Source of the DNA: Propionibacteriaceae bacterium
GTDB lineage: Bacteria > Actinomycetota > Actinomycetes > Propionibacteriales > Propionibacteriaceae
NCBI GenBank assembly: GCA_030529455.1
Contig: JAUMWV010000012.1
Span: forward strand, 1-43,302
Reading direction: 5' to 3'
DNA length: 43,302 nt
Positions 6,837 through 14,892 of this stretch are shown piece after piece. Below the pieces are notes generated by a model. It was not told where the DNA came from. It did no database searches and saw only the letters and a program-made list of their open reading frames with translations. How positions within the stretch are numbered: the stretch's first letter is position 1; every line of letters begins with the position of its first letter. A program made the translations under genes and the position numbers.

Positions 6837-7940
6837 ATGACTCATGGGTTGGGGCAGCCAGAGAGGGGCTCCTCGGCCGCCCAATATGTCGGCATCGTCG
6901 CGCTGGCGGCGGTCATCGCCGGCGGCGTGGTCGCCGCTGCCTCGACCGGGTTCGCCCGCGACGCCTTCTCCAGCGCGGCCTGCGCCGTGCTCGGCGGCGA
7001 GCACTGCGAACGCACCAACCCGGCGTCCCCCCAGAAGAAGACGCCGCTGGATCAGGCCACCTGGGGATCGGCCTACTTCGCGGGGGATTCCTTCGCCTCT
7101 GGCGAGGGGGCAGGCGACTACGACCCCGACACCGACATCCAGCACGACTGGTGGAACCCCTTCGACGACGACGACCCGAAGAACACCTGCCACCGGTCGC
7201 GCAACTCTTACCAGGCCCAGGCTTTCCACACCTTGCAGGGCCGCGGGTACTTCCAGGGGCAGGACTATGTGACGCACGCCTGTTCGGGGGCGAAAACCCA
7301 AGACCTGTACGACAACAACCACGCCGGCAACCAGGGGGAGGGGCCGCAGGGCCGCACCAAGCCGACCGGCCCGGGCGACCAGTCGCGCTACGACAACATC
7401 CCCGAGGACGCCTCCCTCATCTCGCTGTCGATGGGCGGCAACGACATCGGTTTCGCCGACGTGCTGCGGAACTGTTTCTCTGGTTATCTGGGGTCCGGCT
7501 GCGGAGACACCGACCTGATCAAGGGGAGGATCGACGAGATCTACGGCACCGGGAACGGCACCATGGGCAAACTCGAACGCGAGATCGCCACGATCAAGTC
7601 CCAGCACCCGGACGCCCGCATCGTCATCATGGGCTACCCGCCGCTGTTTTCCGAGTCCAAAGCCGAGGCCTTCGGCATCTCGGTCGAGGAACAGCGCTGG
7701 GCCAACCAGCAGGCCGTGGCGATCAACACCGCGATCCGCGCGATGGCCGAACGCCAGGGGGTCGAGTTCCTCGACCCGACCAGTGCCTTCGTCGGCGACG
7801 GCTACGACCACCGCATAGGCTCGAAGGAGCCCTGGATCAACGGCGTCGGCCTCGGCCAGGAGGCGTGCCATCCGAACAAGAAAGGCCACGACGCGATGAC
7901 CGGCCTGCTGTTGCAGCACATTGAGGAAGGACCGAAGTGA
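6837..7940 (+). CDS. Secreted/membrane-anchored SGNH (GDSL) hydrolase
   Basis: A 367-residue esterase-type protein. Block I is GDSFASGEG (83-91, nucleophile Ser85), block III is GGND (200-203), and the C-terminal CHPNKKGH (344-351) carries the catalytic His. The pattern is that of actinobacterial SGNH lipases/esterases with paired cysteines (for example C118, C149, C213, C222). The N-terminus is unusual: ERGSSAAQYVGIVALAAVIAGG resembles a Flp/TadE-type prepilin segment (Gly, then an aromatic at +6 and a hydrophobic helix), with Gln where Flp has Glu5, rather than a Sec signal with an AxA site. AAGAAGGA lies ~10 nt before the ATG. The gene is coupled by GTGA overlap to a lipoprotein gene. The substrate is unknown; deacylation of a lipid or of a surface glycan is plausible. 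Confidence 0.85.
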   Translation: MTHGLGQPERGSSAAQYVGIVALAAVIAGGVVAAASTGFARDAFSSAACAVLGGEHCERTNPASPQKKTPLDQATWGSAYFAGDSFASGEGAGDYDPDTDIQHDWWNPFDDDDPKNTCHRSRNSYQAQAFHTLQGRGYFQGQDYVTHACSGAKTQDLYDNNHAGNQGEGPQGRTKPTGPGDQSRYDNIPEDASLISLSMGGNDIGFADVLRNCFSGYLGSGCGDTDLIKGRIDEIYGTGNGTMGKLEREIATIKSQHPDARIVIMGYPPLFSESKAEAFGISVEEQRWANQQAVAINTAIRAMAERQGVEFLDPTSAFVGDGYDHRIGSKEPWINGVGLGQEACHPNKKGHDAMTGLLLQHIEEGPK

Positions 7941-8614
7941 CCCTACCCGCGACGATCCGCCGCAGCCCCATCCTGCTCGCGCTAGCCTGCACGTTCGCCC
8001 TACCCGGTTGTGTTCCGCCCCAGGAGGCCCCCATGAGCCCATCTGCCCCCTCCACCGCCGGGACCCTTCCGCCGGGGACGCTGCCCGCTGGGGCGCCGAC
8101 GACCAAGGACGGGGTCATCCAGGCCACCCGCCGGGTGCTGCTGCTGAAAGACGAGATCCCCAACGGGCCGTGGACCTCGCCAGGGCCGATGCAGGACGAC
8201 TTCCGCGAGGTCATCTGCGGGGCGAGCACCGAACCGGTCCGGCCGTTGGGGTCGTCCACCTCCCAGTGGATCAACCAAGAGGAACGCCCCCTGATCCAGA
8301 CCGCCCGCCCGGTCGGCCCCGAACACGCCAGGAAGGTGATCTCGGACCTCAAGGCCGCGGTGGGCGCCTGCCCCTCCGCGCCCGCCACCGCACCGTCCCC
8401 CGACACCGCCCAGGGAGCCAAGGCGTTCGCGCTGGCCGACCCGGAGGCCCTGGGAATCGCGCGGCAGCGCCCCGGCGAGACGCACTGGACCTTCACCGCC
8501 TTCGTCCCGCTCGGCGACTGCCTGGTGGCCTACACCACCTTCGCCCAGCAGCCGGAACCGCCGACGGAATTCCTCGACGCGCTCGTGGCCGCCGGACGCG
8601 CCAAGGCCGGGTAA
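7937..8614 (+). CDS. Lipoprotein of unknown function
   Basis: A 225-residue protein with a lipoprotein signal: RRSPILLALACTFALPGC, lipobox LPGC, so the mature protein starts at Cys25 on the outer face of the membrane. A Pro/Ser/Thr-rich linker (residues 26-55) leads to a compact domain with no family that I recognise. The GTG start overlaps the SGNH hydrolase stop (GTGA), so the two are almost certainly translated together and may work together, for example as an accessory subunit of the esterase. The gene converges on the oxidoreductase gene, with a 25-nt gap and no clear terminator. Confidence 0.75.
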   Translation: MTLPATIRRSPILLALACTFALPGCVPPQEAPMSPSAPSTAGTLPPGTLPAGAPTTKDGVIQATRRVLLLKDEIPNGPWTSPGPMQDDFREVICGASTEPVRPLGSSTSQWINQEERPLIQTARPVGPEHARKVISDLKAAVGACPSAPATAPSPDTAQGAKAFALADPEALGIARQRPGETHWTFTAFVPLGDCLVAYTTFAQQPEPPTEFLDALVAAGRAKAG

Positions 8615-8639
8615 CCTGCTGCCCTCCCGGAGCGGGGTC

Positions 8640-9605
8640 TCAGAGCGTCAGGATGATCTTGCCGATGTTGTCCCCACCCGCGAGCTTCTCGTGGGCGGTC
8701 CGGACGTCGTCGAACGCGACGAAGGTCTCGTGGGGCAGCCTGATCGCACCGGATTCGAGGAGCGGCCATACCTCGTCGCGGACGCGGGCGCAGATCGCCG
8801 CCTTCTCGGACGCGGGACGGAACCGCAGGCTGGTGGCCGAGATGGTGCCGTTCTTGCTGAGCAGGGCCCCGAGGTTCAGCGTCCCCTTGACCCCACCCTG
8901 TAGGCCGATGACGACCATGCGGCCACCCCGCTTCAGCGCGGCCACGTTGGACTCGAGGTATTTGGCGCCCATGATGTCGAGGATCACGTCGGCGCCGCGG
9001 GTCTGTTCCTTGAGTTCGCCCACCCAGTCGCCGTGGTAGTCGAGCGCGATGTCGGCACCCAGCGAGCGGACGTAGTCGAGTTTGGCCTGCGACCCGGCGG
9101 TGGTCGCGACGACGCAGCCCAACGCCTTGGCGTACTGGATCGCGAAGGACCCGATGCCCCCGGCACCGCCGTGCACCAGGAAGGTCTCGCCCGCCGACAG
9201 CCTCGCCACGTCCAGGTTCGAGACCACCGTCGCGGCGACCTCGATCAGCCCCGCGGCGCTAGCCAGCGACACTCCCTTCGGCGGCACCACGACCTGCCCG
9301 GCCGGGGCCACGAAGTATTCGGCGTAGCCTCCCCCGGCGAGCAGCGCGACGACCTCGTCCCCCGCCGCGAAACCGGTGACACCCTCGCCGAGCGCCTCAA
9401 TCACACCCGAGGCCTCCAGGCCCAGCACCTCGCTCTCACCCTTCGGCGGCGGGTAGTGGCCCTGCCGCTGCAGCAGGTCGGCCCGGTTCACCCCGGCCGC
9501 CACGGTGCGCACCAGCACCTCTCCGGGGCCGGGCACCGGGACCGGAAGGTCACCGATCTGGAGGACTTCTGGGCCGCCGAAGGACGGCGTGGTCACGGCT
9601 CGCAT
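8640..9605 (-). CDS. Zinc-free MDR-family NAD(P)H:quinone oxidoreductase
   Basis: A 321-residue medium-chain dehydrogenase/reductase. The N-terminal GroES-like half begins MRAVTTPSFGGPEVLQIGDLPVP and contains AAGVNRADLLQRQGHYPPP. The Rossmann half has HGGAGGIGSFAIQYAKALG, the NADPH-binding AXXGXXG region. The cysteine/histidine zinc ligands of alcohol dehydrogenases are absent, which places it with QorA/TP53I3-type quinone reductases. I start at the ATG at 9605 because upstream codons are not family-like. The physiological substrate (quinone or enal) cannot be told. It is a single gene whose upstream region abuts tRNA-Ser(UGA). Confidence 0.88.
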   Translation of the reverse strand: MRAVTTPSFGGPEVLQIGDLPVPVPGPGEVLVRTVAAGVNRADLLQRQGHYPPPKGESEVLGLEASGVIEALGEGVTGFAAGDEVVALLAGGGYAEYFVAPAGQVVVPPKGVSLASAAGLIEVAATVVSNLDVARLSAGETFLVHGGAGGIGSFAIQYAKALGCVVATTAGSQAKLDYVRSLGADIALDYHGDWVGELKEQTRGADVILDIMGAKYLESNVAALKRGGRMVVIGLQGGVKGTLNLGALLSKNGTISATSLRFRPASEKAAICARVRDEVWPLLESGAIRLPHETFVAFDDVRTAHEKLAGGDNIGKIILTL

Positions 9606-9676
9606 AGCTCCAGCCTGCCACAGGAGACGCGAACCCGTGTCATTAGCTACGATGGACGCCGTCGCCGCTTGGCGAT

Positions 9677-9761
9677 GGCGAGGTCGCATAGTGGACTAGT
9701 GCAGCCGCCTTGAAAGCGGCCGAGCGTAACAGCTCCGTGGGTTCGAATCCCACCCTCGCCG
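9677..9761 (+). tRNA. tRNA-Ser (anticodon UGA)
   Basis: Acceptor arms GGCGAGG (9677-9683) and CCTCGCC (9754-9760) pair fully, with discriminator G9761 as in serine tRNAs. The anticodon stem-loop is GCCGC-CTTGAAA-GCGGC, giving TGA. A long class II variable arm follows, then the T arm GTGGG-TTCGAAT-CCCAC. The 3' CCA is not encoded. Confidence 0.95.
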
Positions 9762-9781
9762 CTGACGAGCAAAGGAGCGCT

Positions 9782-10228
9782 ATGGCGGCCACGGAATATG
9801 TTCTGCAACCCCGCCCACCGGTGCGGGCCTTCCTGCTGGCTGCCCTGGCCACCTCGGTCTCGGCGATCATGATCGTGGTCTCCCGGATGAGCGGGTGGCC
9901 GCTCGTGGTGCCGATCCTCTTCGGTGTGCTGTTCGTCGCCGGTGTCGCCCTCGCCAGCGCCGGGTTCACCTCGATGAGACGCCGCCAGGTCTACGTCTGG
10001 TTGGACGACGATGGCTACCGGATCGTCGGCAACGGCCAGGAGCGCAAGGGTTCGTGGAAGCAGATCCGGCGCCTCACCGAGACCACCGACGGCCGTCACA
10101 TCACGATCTATGCGGACGACGCCGAGACCCACCTGCTGTGCCCGTCGGGGACCAGCGCACCGCAGTTCCGCTCCATGCTGACCGATATGGCGCACCGCCT
10201 CGACCGCGCCCACGGCTACGGGTCTTAG
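9782..10228 (+). CDS. Small two-helix membrane protein
   Basis: A 148-residue protein with two membrane helices near the N-terminus (about AFLLAALATSVSAIMIVV and LVVPILFGVLFVAGVALASAG) and a cytoplasmic domain of ~90 residues (VYVWLDDDGYRIVGNG, KGSWKQIRRLTETTDGRHITIY). The latter resembles the PH-like/DUF domains of actinobacterial membrane proteins, in which a strand-rich domain follows a helical hairpin. AGGAG precedes the ATG by 4-5 nt. It starts 20 nt after tRNA-Ser and may be co-transcribed with it. I do not recognise a specific function. Confidence 0.75.
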   Translation: MAATEYVLQPRPPVRAFLLAALATSVSAIMIVVSRMSGWPLVVPILFGVLFVAGVALASAGFTSMRRRQVYVWLDDDGYRIVGNGQERKGSWKQIRRLTETTDGRHITIYADDAETHLLCPSGTSAPQFRSMLTDMAHRLDRAHGYGS

Positions 10229-10282
10229 TCTCCCGTTACGCCCAGCCGCCCGGCCAGGGGCAGGCTCAGGCGTCCCAGCGGT

Positions 10283-12208
10283 TCACCGCCGCCTCCGCGG
10301 CTGCTGCGGCTGCGGCGTCTGGGGCTGCTCCTGTTTGGGGTGATAGCCGCAGGCGTCGCTGACGTCTTGCGCCGGGGTCGGGCTCGGCGATGGCGCCGGG
10401 AAGCCCTTCTGTGGCGTGGCCGTGGGCGGCGCGACGGTGGCGGTGGGGCTAGGCTCCCCGGCCGGGGATTCGGGGGACGGGGCCCCGGTCGGTTCCGGGG
10501 TGGGCGGCGGCGGGTTGATCGCGGCCTGGACCCGCTCCCGCATGAGCGAGAAGTTCGGGTTGCCGGTGTTGTACCCGTCCACGCCGTGTTCGAAGATGAC
10601 GCGCCGGATGTGGCCGTCCTTCACCTTCAGCGCGAGCTGGGCGATGGCGGGCAGCATGTTCTGGGGGATGTCGGTATTGACCATCTGCGAGCTGGCTTTG
10701 GCGATCGCCTCGTAGCGGGTCAGTAGCGTCATGGGGTCAGCCTGTTTCACCACGGCGTTGATGAGGCAGGACTGGCGGGCCATCCGGTTGAAGTCGTCGG
10801 TGCTCCACCGGCTGCGGGCGTACCACAGGGCGTGGACGCCGTCGAGGAGCTGGTTCGGTCCCGGCTCAAGCCAGCCGAAAGTCCCCTTCGGGTTGCTGAC
10901 GCTGCCGCCCATTGGCAGGCGCTCGTTGATGTTGACCCGGACCCCACCCATCGCGTCGATCAGGCGTTTCAGGCCGTCGATGTTGACCATGACGAAGTAG
11001 TCGAGCTTCAGCCCGATGGCCTCCCCGACGCCGAGCTTGAGGGCGTCCGCGCCCGGAAAATCGGTGACGCCCAGCGCCTCCGGGTGCTCCTTCGGGATTC
11101 TGGAGAAGATCGCGTTCACCGCGTATTCCTGGTTGTCCCCGCTCACCCCGTCGTAGTAGCCGCGCGGGTAGAGCTGGTTGAGCTTCGACCCCTTTGGGAA
11201 CGGGGTGTGGCCCATGTTGCGCGGGATCTGGATCAGCGCGACATCGCCGGTGTGGGTGTCGATCGAAGCCACCATGATGGTGTCGGTCAGGACCGGGCGG
11301 TCCTTGATCTCGCGGAGCCGGTCCTGGTCGGTGTCGGCGCCCAGCAGCAGCACGTTCAGCCGCGGCTTCGTCGCCCAGACGTTGGCTCCCCCGGCGTCCA
11401 GGCTGGGACGCGTCCCCGACTTGGAGTCCTCACCGGCGAACACGTTGCTGAGCAGCATGGACTGGTCATAGGTGTAGCGGGCCCCGACCGCCAGCGGCAC
11501 GCTCACGACGGCGGACAAGCTGAACACCACTAGGCCGCTGACGGCGCGCTGCGTCCTGGTCAGCGTCGCCGGGCGGCGCGCCAGCTGGGTCGCGGCGATC
11601 AGGCTGACCCAGACGAGTCCGCCCAGCCCGCAGCCGATGGCGATGAGTGCGAGCGCCTGGTTACTGACCGCCCAGGACGCGAGCTGGCGCCAGTCGGCGA
11701 GCACGCGCACGGTCAGGAACCCCAGGATCGCGACGAAGAGCATGGTCGTGGTCAGCCCAACGGCCCGGGCCAGCCTGGATCGGGCGCCGATCAGGCCCGC
11801 GCCGGGCACGAGTGCCGAGGCGATGGTCGCCCCGATGGAGCGGGTGAAAGGGTGGCGGCGCCTTTCCCCGGCGGCTCTGCGCCCCTCGGTGCCCGCCTGC
11901 CGGGCGGCTGCGCGAAGGTCGTCCTCGTCGGAGAGCAGGGCGCGGCGGCCGGGCTGGGTCTCCCAGTCCTCGGCGGGTGGGCCGAAGGCCGCCTCGCTGC
12001 GCAGCTGCCGCACGTCGCGGCCGCGCAGCCTCAGCGGCTGCTCCGGCTCGGTGAACCACACGGCCTCGTCGAGGGCCTGGGGGCGGATCGTGCTTTCGCC
12101 GTCCCGGAAGAGCGGTCGCGACGGCTGCGCCCCTGTCTCAGGACCCAACAGGTCGCCATCCGGCCAGCCTGAATCGTCCTGGTTCGCCGCTCGGCGCGGA
12201 GTGTCCAT
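10283..12208 (-). CDS. LytR-CpsA-Psr (LCP) family wall-polymer ligase
   Basis: LCP proteins move undecaprenyl-linked polymers onto peptidoglycan or arabinogalactan at the outer membrane face. The protein has 641 residues: a charged cytoplasmic N-terminus (1-120), three membrane helices (about 150-170, 184-207, 221-241), then the extracellular LCP domain (284 to ~530). That domain begins NVLLLGADTDQDR and contains LTDTIMVASID, IQIPRNMGH and HALWYARSRWSTDDFNRMARQ, which carry the Asp/Arg residues that bind the pyrophosphate. A Pro/Ser/Thr-rich tail with an RRRR end follows. GAGGAAAG stands before the ATG. It is divergent from the MATE gene. It could attach the polymer made by the polysaccharide locus ~5 kb downstream; that link is inference. 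Confidence 0.9.
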   Translation of the reverse strand: MDTPRRAANQDDSGWPDGDLLGPETGAQPSRPLFRDGESTIRPQALDEAVWFTEPEQPLRLRGRDVRQLRSEAAFGPPAEDWETQPGRRALLSDEDDLRAAARQAGTEGRRAAGERRRHPFTRSIGATIASALVPGAGLIGARSRLARAVGLTTTMLFVAILGFLTVRVLADWRQLASWAVSNQALALIAIGCGLGGLVWVSLIAATQLARRPATLTRTQRAVSGLVVFSLSAVVSVPLAVGARYTYDQSMLLSNVFAGEDSKSGTRPSLDAGGANVWATKPRLNVLLLGADTDQDRLREIKDRPVLTDTIMVASIDTHTGDVALIQIPRNMGHTPFPKGSKLNQLYPRGYYDGVSGDNQEYAVNAIFSRIPKEHPEALGVTDFPGADALKLGVGEAIGLKLDYFVMVNIDGLKRLIDAMGGVRVNINERLPMGGSVSNPKGTFGWLEPGPNQLLDGVHALWYARSRWSTDDFNRMARQSCLINAVVKQADPMTLLTRYEAIAKASSQMVNTDIPQNMLPAIAQLALKVKDGHIRRVIFEHGVDGYNTGNPNFSLMRERVQAAINPPPPTPEPTGAPSPESPAGEPSPTATVAPPTATPQKGFPAPSPSPTPAQDVSDACGYHPKQEQPQTPQPQQPRRRR

Positions 12209-12347
12209 GCGTCACTTTCCTCGCTCTCCCCAGTCATCTACAACCATCTATCGTAATGACGCGGATCAACCCGGCCGAAACCCGGTAGTCCGCGCGGAGA
12301 CCCGCCCGCCCCTGGCGGCTGCCCTGCCAGTCCGCGGCTAGGGCGGG

Positions 12348-12353
12348 TAAGGT
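12348..12353 (+). promoter_or_regulatory. -10 box of the MATE gene (leaderless)
   Basis: TAAGGT ends 7 nt before the GTG at 12361, with no usable Shine-Dalgarno sequence. It supports this GTG as start and a leaderless mRNA. Confidence 0.4.
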
Positions 12354-12360
12354 CAGCGGG

Positions 12361-13671
12361 GTGCTGACCCCTGTTGACCGGCGGCTGCTGGCGCTGGCCG
12401 TCCCGACGCTTGGCGCGCTGCTGGCCCAGCCGGTGTTCGTGCTGATCGACACCGCGATGATCGGCCACCTCAGCACGGTGTCGCTGGCGGGGCTCGGCGT
12501 GGCCGCCACTCTGGCGTCCACCGTGGTCGGCCTGCTGGTGTTCCTGGCCTACCAGACGACGGCCTCGGTGGCTCGGCTCATCGGCGCCGGGGACCTGGCC
12601 GGTGGGCTGCGCACGGGCTGGGACGGGGTGTGGGCCGGGACGCTGATCGGGCTGGCCGCGGCGAGTGGGCTGGCCTGGTTCGGGAAGGCGGGGGCGCGGG
12701 CCCTGGGCGCGGACGAGGCCGTCGCGTCCGAGGCCGCCAGCTACCTACTGGCCGCCGCCCCGGGGGTGGTCGGGACGCTGGTCATCTTCGCCGCGACCGG
12801 GACCCTGCGGGGGCTGAGCAGCGTCCGCGTGGTGCTCGCGGTCGAGGTGGCCGGGGCTATCGCCAACATCGGCCTGAACGCGGTGTTCATTTACGGCCTC
12901 GGGCTCGGCGTCGCCGGGTCGGGGCTTGGCACCTCCGTCGCCCAGCTGGGCATGGCGGCGGCATTCCTCGTGGTCATGGGCAAGAAGGCGCGGCTGGTGG
13001 GGGTCAGTCTGCGCCCCCGGCTCAGCGGGTTGCGCGGGGTCGGGCGGGCCGGGTGGCCGCTGTTCGTGCGGACCGTCAGCCTGCGCCTGTCGATCCTCGC
13101 CACGGTGTGGGCGGCCGCCGGGCTCGGGCTGGGCGCCCTCTCCGGCCACCAGATCGTCGTCTCGGTGTGGTCCTTCTCGGCTTTCGCGCTGGACGCGGTC
13201 GCGATCGCCGCGCAGACCCTCGTCGGGGAGTCCCTGGGCGCCTCCGACGGCCCGGCCGCCCGCGCGCTACTGCGGCGCTGCCTCGGCTGGGGGATCGGCG
13301 GCGGGGCTCTCCTCGGCGCCGTGATCGCGGCGGGGACACCCTGGCTGGTCCTCGCCTTCACCTCAGACGCATCAGTCACCGGCCCCGCGTCCGGGGCGCT
13401 GTGGGTCGCGGCCGCGGGCCTCCCGCTCGCCGGGCTGGTCTACGTGCTGGACGGCGTGCTGATCGGCGCCGGGGACGGCCGCTACCTCGCCTGGTCCGGG
13501 GTCCTCAACCTGCTGGCCTACCTACCCGTGCTCGCCGCGCTGGTCGCCCTGGCCCCCGGCCTCGGGCTGCCCGGGCTGTGGGTCGCCTACTGCGCGGCGT
13601 TCATGGGGGCCCGGGCCGTGACGCTCGGCGCCCGGGCCCGGACGGACCGCTGGCTGGTCCTGGGCCGCTGA
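12361..13671 (+). CDS. MATE-family (DinF-like) efflux transporter
   Basis: A 436-residue, twelve-helix membrane protein with two homologous six-helix halves. The N-terminal LALAVPTLGALLAQPVFVLIDTAMIGHLSTVSLAGLGVA is the typical first-helix signature of MATE proteins of the DinF branch, and the second half repeats it around GWPLFVRTVSLRLSILATV. Such proteins expel cations or drugs by Na+ or H+ antiport; the substrate is not predictable. The start is GTG 12361, supported by a -10 box 7 nt upstream. It is a single gene facing tRNA-Ser(GCU). Confidence 0.9.
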   Translation: MLTPVDRRLLALAVPTLGALLAQPVFVLIDTAMIGHLSTVSLAGLGVAATLASTVVGLLVFLAYQTTASVARLIGAGDLAGGLRTGWDGVWAGTLIGLAAASGLAWFGKAGARALGADEAVASEAASYLLAAAPGVVGTLVIFAATGTLRGLSSVRVVLAVEVAGAIANIGLNAVFIYGLGLGVAGSGLGTSVAQLGMAAAFLVVMGKKARLVGVSLRPRLSGLRGVGRAGWPLFVRTVSLRLSILATVWAAAGLGLGALSGHQIVVSVWSFSAFALDAVAIAAQTLVGESLGASDGPAARALLRRCLGWGIGGGALLGAVIAAGTPWLVLAFTSDASVTGPASGALWVAAAGLPLAGLVYVLDGVLIGAGDGRYLAWSGVLNLLAYLPVLAALVALAPGLGLPGLWVAYCAAFMGARAVTLGARARTDRWLVLGR

Positions 13672-13725
13672 CGAGCGCGACCGGCCCAGTTCGTGATAAC
13701 CTCAGCGCCGACGGATCTTCGTCAT

Positions 13726-13816
13726 GGAGGTGTCGCCTAGTCAGGTCTATGGCGCCCGCCTGCTAAGCGGGTTGAGGGCTTCAACCCTCTCGCGGGTTCA
13801 AATCCCGCCACCTCCG
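13726..13816 (+). tRNA. tRNA-Ser (anticodon GCU)
   Basis: Acceptor arms GGAGGTG (13726-13732) and CACCTCC (13809-13815) pair fully and discriminator G13816 follows. The anticodon stem-loop CCCGC-CTGCTAA-GCGGG gives GCT. The long variable arm (TTGAGGGCTTCAACCCTCT region) and T arm GCGGG-TTCAAAT-CCCGC are intact. CCA follows directly at 13817-13819, unlike the other tRNA-Ser in this window. Confidence 0.96.
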
Positions 13817-13827
13817 CCAACTGAATT

Positions 13828-13856
13828 GGCCCCGGTCGATCGGATCGGGGCCTTTG
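13828..13856. terminator. Rho-independent terminator after tRNA-Ser(GCU)
   Basis: GGCCCCG (13828-13834) pairs perfectly with CGGGGCC (13846-13852) around an 11-nt loop and is followed by TTTGT. It ends the tRNA transcript and lies 35 nt beyond the end of the oppositely oriented ABC-transporter gene, which it may also serve. Confidence 0.75.
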
Positions 13857-13890
13857 TCATTGACTAGGCCGTAGTCGGCACCGGTGTGGC

Positions 13891-14892
13891 TCAGGCGACG
13901 AAGACGCCCGGCCCCTCGACCCAGAAGTGGACCTCGTCCCCGGCGGCCAGCCCGCATTCCTGGACGCGGGCGCACAGCTGCGTCCCGCTGCCCTGATCCA
14001 GGAGCCCAAGGTCAGCGTCGTGGCCGTAGAAGGTCACCGAGGTGACCGTGGCCCGCCGCCTCCCCTGGCCGTCGTTGCGGCCGATCCGCACCTGTTCGGG
14101 ACGCAGCAGCACCGCCCCCACCCCGCGGGCGGCGCTGGCCAGGGCCAGGCAACCCACCTGGGTGCTGGCCCGGGGGCCGTCGGCCTGCCCCGGCAGCACC
14201 ATGACGGGCCCGGTCAGCCGCGCCGCCGTCACCGTGTCCGGGCGGGCGTATACCTCCTCCGGCGGGCCGTCCTGGACGATCCGGCCGGACTCCATGATGG
14301 CGAGCTGGTCGCTCATCGACAGCGCCTCCTCCCGGTCGTGGGTCACCAGGATGGCGGTGGTCCCGGTCTCGGCCAGCACCCTGCTGACGTCGGCGCGCAC
14401 CCCCTGCCGGGTCTGGGCGTCCAGGGCCGAGAAAGGCTCGTCCAGCAAGACCAGCTCGGGAGACACCGCGAGCGCCCGGGCCACCGCGACCCGCTGCGCC
14501 TGGCCGCCGGAGATCTCATGGGGCATCCGGGCGGCCAGATCGCCCAGGCCGACCAGGTCGAGCAGGTCGGCGACCCGGCCCCGGTCGCCCTTGCGCAGCC
14601 CGAAACCGACGTTCCCCGCGACGCTGAGGTGCGGGAACAGCGCCCCCTCCTGCGGCACCAGCGCCACCCGGCGGTGCTGCGGGGCGAGGCCGGTGATGTC
14701 GCGTCCGCCCAGTTCGACCGTGCCGGTCTCGGGCCGCACCAGCCCGGCGACGATCCGCAGCAGCGTGGTCTTGCCGCAGCCAGACTCCCCGAGGATGGAC
14801 GCGAAACCGCCCCGCGGGACACTCAGGCAGACCCCGTCCAGGACGCGCAGCGCCCCATAGGAGTGCGAAACGGACGTGATGGTCAGGCTCAT
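13891..14892 (-). CDS. fbpC: Fe(III) ABC transporter ATP-binding protein
   Basis: A 333-residue cytoplasmic ATPase that drives the importer. Walker A is GESGCGKTT (35-43), the Q-loop is VPQEGALFPH, the signature is ISGGQAQR, Walker B is LVLLDEP and the switch is VTHDREEA. The C-terminal ~110 residues form a TOBE-like regulatory domain (LRPEQVRIG, VTFYGHDADLGL). The fold and the partner genes match the FbpC/FutC family of ferric-iron importers. The ATG overlaps the permease stop by ATGA, so the two are coupled. The gene name is inferred from context; thiamine and spermidine ATPases are close relatives. Confidence 0.88.
   Translation of the reverse strand: MSLTITSVSHSYGALRVLDGVCLSVPRGGFASILGESGCGKTTLLRIVAGLVRPETGTVELGGRDITGLAPQHRRVALVPQEGALFPHLSVAGNVGFGLRKGDRGRVADLLDLVGLGDLAARMPHEISGGQAQRVAVARALAVSPELVLLDEPFSALDAQTRQGVRADVSRVLAETGTTAILVTHDREEALSMSDQLAIMESGRIVQDGPPEEVYARPDTVTAARLTGPVMVLPGQADGPRASTQVGCLALASAARGVGAVLLRPEQVRIGRNDGQGRRRATVTSVTFYGHDADLGLLDQGSGTQLCARVQECGLAAGDEVHFWVEGPGVFVA

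Noticed and set aside
9677..9761. tRNA-Ser(UGA) as an attachment site of an integrated element
   Set aside because: No repeat of the tRNA 3' end and no integrase gene were found in the window.
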